A stretch of DNA of 56,997 bases, from contig NZ_RZRU01000033.1 in NCBI RefSeq assembly GCF_003997495.1, forward strand, positions 1 to 56,997. Reading direction: 5' to 3'. Positions 15,526 to 22,493 of this stretch are shown here, in pieces; the stretch's first letter is position 1, and each line of letters starts with the position of its first letter. This DNA comes from Mesorhizobium sp. M7A.F.Ca.US.008.03.1.1. Lineage in GTDB: Bacteria; Pseudomonadota; Alphaproteobacteria; Rhizobiales; Rhizobiaceae. The notes beneath the pieces were generated by a model. The model saw only the letters and a program-made list of their open reading frames with translations, made no database searches and had not been told where the DNA came from. The position numbers were made by a program, and so were the translations under genes.

Positions 15526-16860
15526 CTACCCCAGCAGCTGCTTGCTCAGCCTGGCACACTGCACGCGGATATCGGGGATGGCGTCGATCTCGAAGAAGGT
15601 GCCGCGGGTCAGCGGGCCGACGGCGAGGATCTTGGCCGAGACGGTTCCGTCGCCGGCGATGATCTCGCATTTGGCCGATACGTCGAGGCCGATGCGCAGC
15701 GGATCCGGCCTTGCCAGGCCGCGGTCGACCAGCGAGCGCACAACGCTGTTCGACGAGGTCGAGATGTCCCTGACGATGCCAGAGCAATCGTAGATGCGGG
15801 CGACCTCGAAAGTCTCGAGGCGCTGCGTGTGGCGCGACTGGACCTGGACGGTGAATTCGCCATTACGCGCGATGTCGACGACGCGGCCGGCGACCAGGCG
15901 GATGCGGCCGGACCGCACGGCTTCGGTGACGCGGGCGTAGACCTCGGGCGCCATGCGATGGCGGTGGATGTCCCACCAGGCCTTGGTGTGCTCGACGAAG
16001 CGGCGCTTGGCGGAAGCCGGCCAGTTCTGCCAGATCTTCTGGTTGAACGGCCGCAGGCCGTCGACGACGTCGCGCCAGTCGATGCCGGCCTTCTGGTTTT
16101 CCTTGATCAGGTCGCGGAACCAGCCGACGAAATAGGAGAGCTGCGTGCCGAGCGGAATATCGGCGACGTCGAGCTTGATCGGATTGCCCTTGCGATGCGG
16201 CGAGGGCAGCAGGCCGCGCCGCGACACAGCTATGATGTCGCCGCGATGGCCGCGCTGTTCCAGCGCCAGGAAGGCATCGACCATGCTGAGGCCGGTGCCC
16301 AGCACCATGACGCCGGCGTCGGGGGGAAGTGCTGTGTCGGCTTCCGATCCCATCCTGATGGCATGGCCTTGCGCCGGCTCCTCGTCGTGGCCGGTGGCCA
16401 GCACGGCGAGATGCGCAACGACGCTGGTGCCGTTGGCCAGCGCCACTTCGACACCGGATGCGGTGGGCGTGATCGAGAGGCTTTCCTCGCGGATCAGCCG
16501 AAGCCGCCCGGTCTGCTTTTCGCGCGCCTGCAGCTCGTCGAGCAACTCGCCGAGGTAACGGGCATAGATGCTGCGCGGTGCATAGAAGGGCGCCTGCTCG
16601 GGCGTTGCCAGGCCGCGTTCCTGCAGCCAGCGCCAGAAATTGCCGGGATCGTCGGCATAGGCGCTCATGCCGGCGGCGCTGACATTCAAGACATGCGCCG
16701 ACAGCAGCGTCGAATAGGCGATGCCCTGGCCGAAATGCGGGCGCCTTTCAATCAGCGTGACGCGCAGGTCCGGATTGGGCGACTTCAGGAGATGCGCGGC
16801 CAGCACGACGCCACTGGCGCCGCCGCCGACAATGATGATGGAGTTGGCACGCCCGGTCAT
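15526..16860 (-). CDS. FAD/NAD(P)-binding protein of the YdhS-like family
   Basis: A 444-residue protein with an N-terminal dinucleotide-binding motif (IIIVGGGASGVVLAAHLL, residues 8-25) and further FAD-family segments (VMVLGTGLSMVDAFLALE; LAVLATGHDEEPA). It resembles COG4529-type FAD-NAD(P)-binding proteins, whose substrates are mostly unknown. It follows the Rrf2 regulator gene by 31 bases on the same strand, so the two probably form an operon. Given the sulfur genes on both sides, a redox or monooxygenase step in organosulfur use is a reasonable but untested guess. Confidence 0.8.
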   Translation of the reverse strand: MTGRANSIIIVGGGASGVVLAAHLLKSPNPDLRVTLIERRPHFGQGIAYSTLLSAHVLNVSAAGMSAYADDPGNFWRWLQERGLATPEQAPFYAPRSIYARYLGELLDELQAREKQTGRLRLIREESLSITPTASGVEVALANGTSVVAHLAVLATGHDEEPAQGHAIRMGSEADTALPPDAGVMVLGTGLSMVDAFLALEQRGHRGDIIAVSRRGLLPSPHRKGNPIKLDVADIPLGTQLSYFVGWFRDLIKENQKAGIDWRDVVDGLRPFNQKIWQNWPASAKRRFVEHTKAWWDIHRHRMAPEVYARVTEAVRSGRIRLVAGRVVDIARNGEFTVQVQSRHTQRLETFEVARIYDCSGIVRDISTSSNSVVRSLVDRGLARPDPLRIGLDVSAKCEIIAGDGTVSAKILAVGPLTRGTFFEIDAIPDIRVQCARLSKQLLG

Positions 16861-16891
16861 AGGCCCGCCTTCGCGGTGCGCAGCGCCAGCG

Positions 16892-17395
16892 TCAGGCCTG
16901 GACCTTCACCGCGACCGGCAGATCGCCGATGTCCCTCGCAACCGGCAGGTCGTCGATGGCCCTCGCGACCGGAAGGTCGTCCAGCGCAATATCGCGCATT
17001 TCGGCGAGGCTGCGCTGATCGAGCACCTCGGCGATCGCCTGCCGGACCTCGAGCATCAGATGTCGGACTTGGCATGTCGCCTCGTTGCAATCTTCACAGC
17101 GCTGGTACTGGGTGCGGCTGGCGCAAGGAATCGGCGCCAGCGGACCGTCGAGGACGCGCACGACATGGCCGACCTTGATCTCGTCGGCGGGGCGCGCCAG
17201 GCGATAGCCGCCATCCTTGCCCTTGCGGCTCTGGACGAAGCCGGCATTGCGCAACTCGCCCAGGATGGCGTCGAGAAATTTCTTCGGGATGTTGTTGCCG
17301 GTGGCGACGTCGTTGACGAAGGCGAGTTGTCCGGCCGGCAATCGCGCGAGGTGGACAAGCGCTTTGAGGCCGTACTTCCCTTTTTTCGTGAGCAT
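16892..17395 (-). CDS. Rrf2-family transcriptional regulator with four clustered Cys
   Basis: A 167-residue regulator. The winged-helix domain is at the N-terminus (MLTKKGKYGLKALVHLAR; NNIPKKFLDAILGELRNAGF; SRKGKDGGYRLARP). Cys91, Cys100, Cys103 and Cys108 form C-x8-C-x2-C-x4-C in the region where IscR, NsrR and RirA hold an Fe-S cluster, but the spacing differs from IscR. The C-terminus has a threefold repeat DLPVARAID/DLPVARDIG/DLPVAVKV encoded by 27-bp DNA repeats. Position between CBS/CGL and tau/ssu genes suggests a sulfur-status regulator analogous to CymR (inference). It probably controls itself and the FAD gene. Confidence 0.88.
   Translation of the reverse strand: MLTKKGKYGLKALVHLARLPAGQLAFVNDVATGNNIPKKFLDAILGELRNAGFVQSRKGKDGGYRLARPADEIKVGHVVRVLDGPLAPIPCASRTQYQRCEDCNEATCQVRHLMLEVRQAIAEVLDQRSLAEMRDIALDDLPVARAIDDLPVARDIGDLPVAVKVQA
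16911..16991. repeat. Three 27-bp tandem repeats inside the Rrf2 gene
   Basis: Units start at 16911, 16938 and 16965, each beginning GC(G/A)ACCGG(C/A)A. Units 1 and 2 are nearly identical; unit 3 is diverged at its end. The length is a multiple of three, so copy-number change would keep the reading frame and only lengthen the acidic, proline-containing tail. Confidence 0.85.
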
Positions 17396-17480
17396 GAGAT
17401 CAAAATTTCTCTGTCATGCGACGGCACGGAACCATCGATTGCAAAACGCCTGGCGTGCGTTGCCGCCGCGTCCGAGCCCG

Positions 17481-17506
17481 CATGACACATAAATTCTAGT
17501 GACATG
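17481..17506. promoter_or_regulatory. Imperfect inverted repeat upstream of the Rrf2 gene
   Basis: CATGACAC (17481-17488) and GTGACATG (17499-17506) form arms with one mismatch and a 10-bp AT-rich centre (ATAAATTCTA). It is 86-111 bases before the Rrf2 start, a position suited to autoregulation. On the minus strand the centre reads TAGAATTTAT and contains a -10-like TAGAAT. Confidence 0.4.
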
Positions 17507-17840
17507 ATCTACAAGCCGAGAACTGTTGATTTTGCTTCGTTTTCAAGCCGCTGTAGCCATTTTGATCGGCCTTTGTGCCCTAGAGAACACAGAAATGCGC
17601 TTTGACGGCCGAGACGCACCAGCGATCGTCGCGATAGGCTGCCTGCACATCGTCGCCTCCAGTTCTCAATGTCCATAAGATTACTATACTTACCCGCGTT
17701 CACAGGGAATGGGTTTTTAAATGCCTGGCGAGATGCAGCAGGAATTTCTCATATGGATGGCGGAGCGGGAATTTCTTGTTTTGCGCGCCGAGCCTAGAGG
17801 ATACCGGGAAAGACGCGACGGCCCGAACGTCTCATTCCTT

Positions 17841-18003
17841 GGCGCCCCCCTCTGTCCTGCCGGACATCTCCCCCACGAGGGGGGAGATCGGATGTCGCGA
17901 CGGCCTTCGCCAATTGTCAACGCAGGAGAAAAAAGCGCGGGAGCCGACGCCGCCAATCTCCCCCCGTGTGGGGGAGATGTCCGGCAGGACAGAGGGGGGC
18001 GCC
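17841..18003. repeat. Family-1 palindromic repeat, full copy
   Basis: Near-perfect outer arms, GGCGCCCCCCTCTGTCCTGC and the matching GGACAGAGGGGGGCGCC, enclose two hairpins of CTCCCCC...GGGGGAG type. The gap 17396-18222 otherwise holds the two promoter regions; 17510-17840 and 18004-18150 show no convincing gene. Confidence 0.8.
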
Positions 18004-18152
18004 AAGGAACACGGCTTTTGCGCCCATTGCGAAACCTTGGCGGACGCTGTGCATCAGTGGACCGGCGGCGAGGCGGCAGCCGCCCTATCCGCCCTGGCAG
18101 CCAACCACCGGTGGCTTTTTCTAACAAGCTCGCCTTCCTTGGAAGGATTTAA

Positions 18153-18176
18153 CTCTACAAGAGTGATAGAATTAGC
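18153..18176 (+). promoter_or_regulatory. 24-bp motif upstream of tauA, shared with ssuA
   Basis: CTCTACAAGAGTGATAGAAT (18153-18172) followed by TAGC matches 18 of 24 positions with 21379-21402 upstream of ssuA. It ends 46 bases before the tauA ATG. It contains a -10-like TAGAAT but no good -35 at normal spacing, so activator dependence is plausible. Confidence 0.5.
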
Positions 18177-18222
18177 TGACTATCATGGGGCATTCCGATT
18201 TTTCTCTTTTCAGGAGCCCTTC

Positions 18223-19236
18223 ATGTCCACCGTTTCGCGACGCATTGTTCTGCTCTCATCGGCGGCACTTGCCGGTGCGGCCTTCCTCGGCCCGGCCCTT
18301 GCCGACGACCTCAAGATAACCATCGGCTACCAGACGGTGGTCGAGCCTTCGAAAGTGCCGCAGGCCGACGGCGCCTATGAAAAGGCGACGAAGGCCACCA
18401 TCGACTGGCGCAAATTCGATTCCGGCGCCGATGTCATCGCCGCGGTCGCTTCCGGTTCGGTCGATATCGGCTATGTCGGCTCGAGCCCGCTGGCGGCGGC
18501 GGCGAGCCGCGAGTTGCCGATCCAGACCATCTTCATCGTCGGCCTGATCGGCGAATCCGAGGCGCTGGTGGCGCGCAACGGCGCCGGCATCGAGAAAATC
18601 GCCGACCTTGCCGGCAAGAAGGTCGCGGTGCCGTTCGTCTCGACGACACATTACAGCCTGCTCGCGGCACTGAAGCATGAGGGCGTCGATCCGAAGTCGG
18701 TCGAGATCCTCAATCTCAGGCCACCCGAAATCGCGGCGGCCTTTTCGCGCGGCGACATCGATGCGGCTTACGTCTGGGATCCGGCGCTCGGCCAGATCAA
18801 GACGACCGGCAAGGTCGTGCTGGATTCCTCCCAGGTCGCCGCCTGGGGGGCGCCGACCTTCGACGCCTGGATCGTGCGCACCGACTTCGCCGAAAAGAAC
18901 CCTGAGGCAGTACGCGACTTCGTCAAGGTGACCGGCGAATCCTATGCGCAATTCCTGGCCAAGCCCGACGCCTGGTCGGTATCGTCCCCGCAGGCGGCCG
19001 CGATCGCCAAGCTCACCGGCGCCAAGCTGGAGGAGGTGCCGCAGCTGCTCAAGGGCTATGTCTTCCCGACGCTCGAAGAGCAGGCCTCCGACAAATTCCT
19101 TGGCGGCGCCACGGTCAAGGCGGTCGAAGCGACATCCGCCTTCCTCAAGGAGGAAGGCAAGATCGACGCCGTGCTGCCGGACTATTCGAAATACGTGTCG
19201 TCGAAATATGTCACCGAGGCGCTGGCCTCGAACTAG
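18223..19236 (+). CDS. tauA: Taurine ABC transporter substrate-binding protein TauA
   Basis: A 337-residue periplasmic binding protein with a signal peptide (SRRIVLLSSAALAGAAFLG, then ALA-DDL). It matches E. coli TauA closely in memory: IGYQTVVEPSKVPQADGAYE, IDWRKFDSGADVI, VGSSPLAAAASRELPI and VPFVSTTHYSLLAALKHEG. Start chosen at ATG 18223 because AGGAG lies seven bases upstream; the frame is open further left only through repeat sequence. First gene of tauABC plus a small unknown gene. Binds taurine or related sulfonates for uptake under sulfur limitation. Confidence 0.93.
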   Translation: MSTVSRRIVLLSSAALAGAAFLGPALADDLKITIGYQTVVEPSKVPQADGAYEKATKATIDWRKFDSGADVIAAVASGSVDIGYVGSSPLAAAASRELPIQTIFIVGLIGESEALVARNGAGIEKIADLAGKKVAVPFVSTTHYSLLAALKHEGVDPKSVEILNLRPPEIAAAFSRGDIDAAYVWDPALGQIKTTGKVVLDSSQVAAWGAPTFDAWIVRTDFAEKNPEAVRDFVKVTGESYAQFLAKPDAWSVSSPQAAAIAKLTGAKLEEVPQLLKGYVFPTLEEQASDKFLGGATVKAVEATSAFLKEEGKIDAVLPDYSKYVSSKYVTEALASN

Positions 19237-19278
19237 ACGCATGAAGGCCCGCGCGCTTCTTCGCTGACGCCGCGTGCT

Positions 19279-19315
19279 GACTGCCCCGGAACCGCTGACG
19301 AGGGCCGGGGCAGTC
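19279..19315 (+). promoter_or_regulatory. Intercistronic stem-loop between tauA and tauB
   Basis: GACTGCCCCGG (19279-19289) pairs perfectly with CCGGGGCAGTC (19305-19315). There is no T run, so it more likely protects the tauA message or partly attenuates than fully terminates, giving more binding protein than transporter. Confidence 0.6.
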
Positions 19316-19341
19316 GGATTTCAACGAACCGCGAGGCATCC

Positions 19342-20151
19342 ATGCCGCATCTCGTACTGGACCTCCATCTCGTACTGGACCCCCATCTCGTACTGGACAA
19401 GGTCTCGATCCACTATGACGGCCAGGCGGAGCCTGCCGTCGAGCGGGTGTCGATCGATGTCGCCAAGGGCGATTTCGTCGTGCTGGTGGGCCGTTCCGGT
19501 TGCGGCAAGACCTCGCTGCTCAACGTCGCCGCCGGCCTTGTCGCGCCGGCGCGCGGTACGGCTTCCATCAACGGCAAGCCGATCACCGCGCCGGGCTCGG
19601 ACCGGGCGGTGGTGTTCCAGAACGATGCTTTGTTCCCATGGCTGACGGCGCGCGAAAACGTTGCCTTCGCGCTGAGGCTGCGCGGTGTCAGGCCAGCCGA
19701 GCGGGCGCGGCGCGCCGATGAGCTCCTGGCGCTGGTGAAGCTCACCGACGCCGGCGACAAGCGCATCTGGGAGCTTTCCGGCGGCATGCGCCAGCGTGTC
19801 GGCCTGGCCCGGGCGCTCGCCGCCGAACCCGAATTCCTGCTGCTCGACGAGCCGCTCGGCGCTCTCGATGCGCTGACGCGCGAGCGCATGCAGACGACGT
19901 TGCTCGATTTGTGGACGGCAAGCGATGTCGGCGTGCTGATGGTGACGCACGGCATCGAGGAGGCGCTGGTGCTCGCTACCCGCATCGTCGTGCTGGCGCC
20001 TGGCCCGGGCCGCGTGGTGCGGAGCTTCGAGCCCGGCTTCTCCAGGCGCTACGCATCGGGCGAGGCCATCCGCACCATCAAGGCCGATCCGGCCTTCGCC
20101 GCGGCGCGCGGCGAATTGACCGACGCGATCTTCGAAGGAGAGGCGGCATGA
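19342..20151 (+). CDS. tauB: Taurine ABC transporter ATP-binding protein TauB
   Basis: A 269-residue ABC ATPase: Walker A GRSGCGKT (50-57), Q-loop VVFQNDALFPW, signature LSGGMRQR, Walker B LLLDEPLGALD and the H-loop VTHGIEEAL. The N-terminus is unusual: LVLD occurs three times (PHLVLDLHLVLDPHLVLDK) because an 18-bp unit is repeated; a single copy would give the expected MPHLVLDKVSIHYDG. It energises taurine import with TauA and TauC. It ends in an ATGA overlap with tauC. Confidence 0.93.
   Translation: MPHLVLDLHLVLDPHLVLDKVSIHYDGQAEPAVERVSIDVAKGDFVVLVGRSGCGKTSLLNVAAGLVAPARGTASINGKPITAPGSDRAVVFQNDALFPWLTARENVAFALRLRGVRPAERARRADELLALVKLTDAGDKRIWELSGGMRQRVGLARALAAEPEFLLLDEPLGALDALTRERMQTTLLDLWTASDVGVLMVTHGIEEALVLATRIVVLAPGPGRVVRSFEPGFSRRYASGEAIRTIKADPAFAAARGELTDAIFEGEAA
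19348..19398. repeat. 18-bp tandem repeat (2.8 copies) at the 5' end of tauB
   Basis: The units CATCTCGTACTGGACCTC (19348), CATCTCGTACTGGACCCC (19366) and CATCTCGTACTGGAC (19384) encode six residues each (HLVLDL/HLVLDP/HLVLDK). Copy-number change would keep the frame. Confidence 0.9.
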
Positions 20152-21008
20152 CCGTTACCTCCTACACCGAGCGGCCGGGACATAAGATCGACGAGGCTGA
20201 CGGCCTGTCGGTGCCGTGGTCGCGGCCCAGCCCGAAACGCAAAGGCGTTTCCGCGCGCGCGGTCAGCGTGGTGACCATCCTGGTGGTGCTGGCGCTGTGG
20301 GCGCTGTCGGCCCGCCTGCAACTGGTGTCGCCAGTGTTCCTGCCCTCGCCGGTTGCGGTGTGGAACAAGTTCATCACCGTCGCCCGCGACGGCTTTGTCG
20401 ATGCGACGCTGCTGCAGCATGCGGTCGCCAGCCTGGGCCGGGTTTTCGCCGCGCTGGTCGCCGCCATCCTCATCGGCGTGCCGGTTGGGCTCGCCATCGG
20501 CATCAGCACGATCGGGCGCGGCATCTTCGATCCGCTGCTGGAGTTCCTGCGGCCGATCCCGCCGCTCGCCTACCTGCCGCTGGTCATCATCTGGTTCGGC
20601 ATCGGCGAGCCGTCGAAGATCCTGGTGATCGCCATCGCCATGCTGGCGCCGGTGGCATTGTCGACCGCGTCCGGCGTTCGCGGCGTCTCGCAGGAACGCA
20701 TCAATGCGGCACGCTCACTGGGTGCTACTCAGCGCCAAGTGGTCCGCCATGTGATCCTTCCCAGCGCACTGCCGGCGATCCTGACCGGCCTGCGCATCGC
20801 GCTCGGCGCCGGCTGGTCGACGCTGGTCGCCGCCGAACTGGTCGCGGCGACGCGCGGGCTTGGTTTCATGATCCAGTCGGCCGCCCAGTTCCTCGTCACC
20901 GACGTGGTGGTGATGGGCATATTGGTGATCGCGGCCATCGCCTTCGTGCTGGAATTCACCCTCCGCAGGATCGAGCGCGTGCTCGTCCCGTGGGCGGGAC
21001 GCGAATGA
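20148..21008 (+). CDS. tauC: Taurine ABC transporter permease TauC
   Basis: A 286-residue inner-membrane permease with about six hydrophobic segments (VSVVTILVVLALWALSA; VFAALVAAILIGVPVGLAIG; ILVIAAIAFVLEF). It has the coupling EAA-like loop (RINAARSLGATQRQVVRHV, then ILPSALPAIL). Start ATG 20148 overlaps the tauB stop by four bases (ATGA). Its own stop overlaps an ATG at 21005. Confidence 0.92.
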   Translation: MTVTSYTERPGHKIDEADGLSVPWSRPSPKRKGVSARAVSVVTILVVLALWALSARLQLVSPVFLPSPVAVWNKFITVARDGFVDATLLQHAVASLGRVFAALVAAILIGVPVGLAIGISTIGRGIFDPLLEFLRPIPPLAYLPLVIIWFGIGEPSKILVIAIAMLAPVALSTASGVRGVSQERINAARSLGATQRQVVRHVILPSALPAILTGLRIALGAGWSTLVAAELVAATRGLGFMIQSAAQFLVTDVVVMGILVIAAIAFVLEFTLRRIERVLVPWAGRE

Positions 21009-21031
21009 TCGGAGCCGAGAGGAGCAGGAGA

Positions 21032-21223
21032 ATGACGATGACCCATTCCACCGCCGTGCTGTTCGCCCAAGCCGGGAACTGGCTTCTCGCCTGGACCAGG
21101 GAAAGCCAGCCGCTTGAACAGCAACCGAAATCGCCAACGCCGGTCCGCTGGGACGCCGAGCGCGACCGCCTGCCGCCACGCGACGAGAGTTTTTACTGGG
21201 CCTGGCAGTATTGGTCGCAGTGA
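21032..21223 (+). CDS. Small protein of unknown function at the end of the tau operon
   Basis: A 63-residue product (MTMTHSTAVLFAQAGNWLLA ... FYWAWQYWSQ). Start chosen at ATG 21032 because AGGAGCAGGAG lies directly upstream; the frame also reaches an ATG at 21005 that overlaps the tauC stop. It is rich in Trp (WLLAW, YWAWQYW), has no signal peptide and no recognised domain. The strong Shine-Dalgarno and tight coupling suggest a real gene. A role with sulfonate uptake or use is inferred from position only. Confidence 0.6.
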   Translation: MTMTHSTAVLFAQAGNWLLAWTRESQPLEQQPKSPTPVRWDAERDRLPPRDESFYWAWQYWSQ

Positions 21224-21260
21224 AGGGTGGGTGGGCTCGACTTTGCGCCGGCCCCGCATC

Positions 21261-21321
21261 TTCGTCATCCTAGGGCGGAGCAAGGAGCGAAGCGACGCGG
21301 CGCAGACCCTAGGATGACGAA
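21261..21321. repeat. Family-4 palindromic repeat
   Basis: TTCGTCATCCTAGGG at the left and CCCTAGGATGACGAA at the right flank GGAGCGAAGCGACGC. The same word order recurs at 36431-36492 and 36604-36666. It lies between the tau and ssu operons. Confidence 0.8.
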
Positions 21322-21378
21322 TTCTGGGTTGCCCCAGAAGATAATTCCTCATTCCCACCTCAACTCGCAAAATCATTC

Positions 21379-21402
21379 CTCTACTAAATTTATAGAAATA
21401 CC
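21379..21402 (+). promoter_or_regulatory. 24-bp motif upstream of ssuA, shared with tauA
   Basis: CTCTACTAAATTTATAGAAA (21379-21398) followed by TACC; 18 of 24 positions match the tauA motif at 18153-18176. It ends 68 bases before the ssuA start, in an AT-rich stretch. Confidence 0.5.
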
Positions 21403-21470
21403 TAGCCTGATCCATCTTCCAACCGGCGAGGCCATTTCCGGCGCCGATCCGCAGCGAAGGAGAGGGATCA

Positions 21471-22424
21471 ATGTTCAATCTTACCAGACGTGTTTTCGGC
21501 ATCGGCCTGCTGGCGGCGACGGTTGCCGTGTCGTTCGGCACGGCCGCGCAGGAGCTGAAACAGCTCAGCATCGGCTACCAGAAGACCGGCCTGCCGGTGA
21601 TCGCCAGGCAGCAGCAGGTGATCGAGAAAGCGCTTGAAGACAAGGGCGTCACCGTCAAATGGGTCGAGTTCACCGCCGGGCCGCCGCTGGTCGAGGCGCT
21701 CAATGTCGGCGCCATCGATGTTGGCTGGACAGGCGACGCTCCGCCGATCTTCGGCCAGTCGGCCGGCGCCAACATCGTCTATGCGGCAGCGCTGCCGTCG
21801 AATGGCGAGGGCGAGGCGATCTTCGTCAAGCCGGCGTCGCCGATCCAGTCGGTAGCCGATCTCAAAGGAAAGCGCGTCGGCGTCGGCAAGGGCACCAGCG
21901 CGCACAATCTGCTCGTCGCCGCGCTGGAAAAGGCCGGCGTTCCGTTCGACCAGATCACGCCGGTCTATCTCAGCCCGGCGGATGCGGCCGCCGCCTTCGC
22001 CAGCGACCAGATCGATGCCTGGACCGTCTGGGATCCGTTCTTCGCCATCGCCGAAACCCGCTACCAGCCGCGTGTGCTGGCCCGCTCCAGCGAGGTGCTC
22101 AAGGTCAACACCTATTTCCTCGCCAACAAGGATTTCGCCAAGGCGCACCCCGAAACCATCACCACGACGATATCGGCCCTTGGCGAGGCGGCGAAATGGG
22201 CCGACCAGAACCGCGACAAGGTGGCCGCGGCGCTGCATGAGGTGACCGGCGTGCCGCTCGACGCGCAGATCATCGCCGCCAACCGCACCAAATTCGGCAT
22301 CTTTCCGATCACCGACGAGATCATCGCCGGCCAGCAGGCCACCGCCGACCGCTTCTACAAACTTGGGCTGATCCCGAAAGCGGTCCGCATCTCCGACGCG
22401 GTGTGGACAGCGCCAGGCAATTGA
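21471..22424 (+). CDS. ssuA: Aliphatic sulfonate ABC transporter substrate-binding protein SsuA
   Basis: A 317-residue periplasmic protein with a signal peptide (RRVFGIGLLAATVAVSFG, then TAAQE). Family segments include LSIGYQKTGLPVIARQQ, VGWTGDAPPIFGQSAGA and VGVGKGTSAHNLLVAALE. Start ATG 21471 is preceded by GGAGAGG. First gene of ssuADCB. Captures alkanesulfonates for use as a sulfur source. Confidence 0.92.
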   Translation: MFNLTRRVFGIGLLAATVAVSFGTAAQELKQLSIGYQKTGLPVIARQQQVIEKALEDKGVTVKWVEFTAGPPLVEALNVGAIDVGWTGDAPPIFGQSAGANIVYAAALPSNGEGEAIFVKPASPIQSVADLKGKRVGVGKGTSAHNLLVAALEKAGVPFDQITPVYLSPADAAAAFASDQIDAWTVWDPFFAIAETRYQPRVLARSSEVLKVNTYFLANKDFAKAHPETITTTISALGEAAKWADQNRDKVAAALHEVTGVPLDAQIIAANRTKFGIFPITDEIIAGQQATADRFYKLGLIPKAVRISDAVWTAPGN

Positions 22425-22435
22425 TTCCTGTCACG

Positions 22436-22464
22436 CGGCGCCGGGCGGAAGACGCCCGGTGCCG
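22436..22464 (+). promoter_or_regulatory. Intercistronic stem-loop between ssuA and ssuD
   Basis: CGGCGCCGGGCG (22436-22447) and CGCCCGGTGCCG (22453-22464) pair at 11 of 12 positions with a five-base loop. It stands where the tauA-tauB stem-loop does, right after the binding-protein gene, so it likely sets relative expression. Confidence 0.6.
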
Positions 22465-22493
22465 TCTGCCGTTTTCGCTTCGAGGATTTCGCC

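Noticed and set aside
18004..18150. Possible gene remnant (HGFCAHCETLADAVHQWTGG)
   Set aside because: The frame has no start signal and lies between a repeat and the tauA promoter motif; no homology recognised.
17776..18222. N-terminal extension of tauA through repeat DNA
   Set aside because: The frame is open only because of the repeat; the signal peptide and AGGAG site fix the start at 18223.
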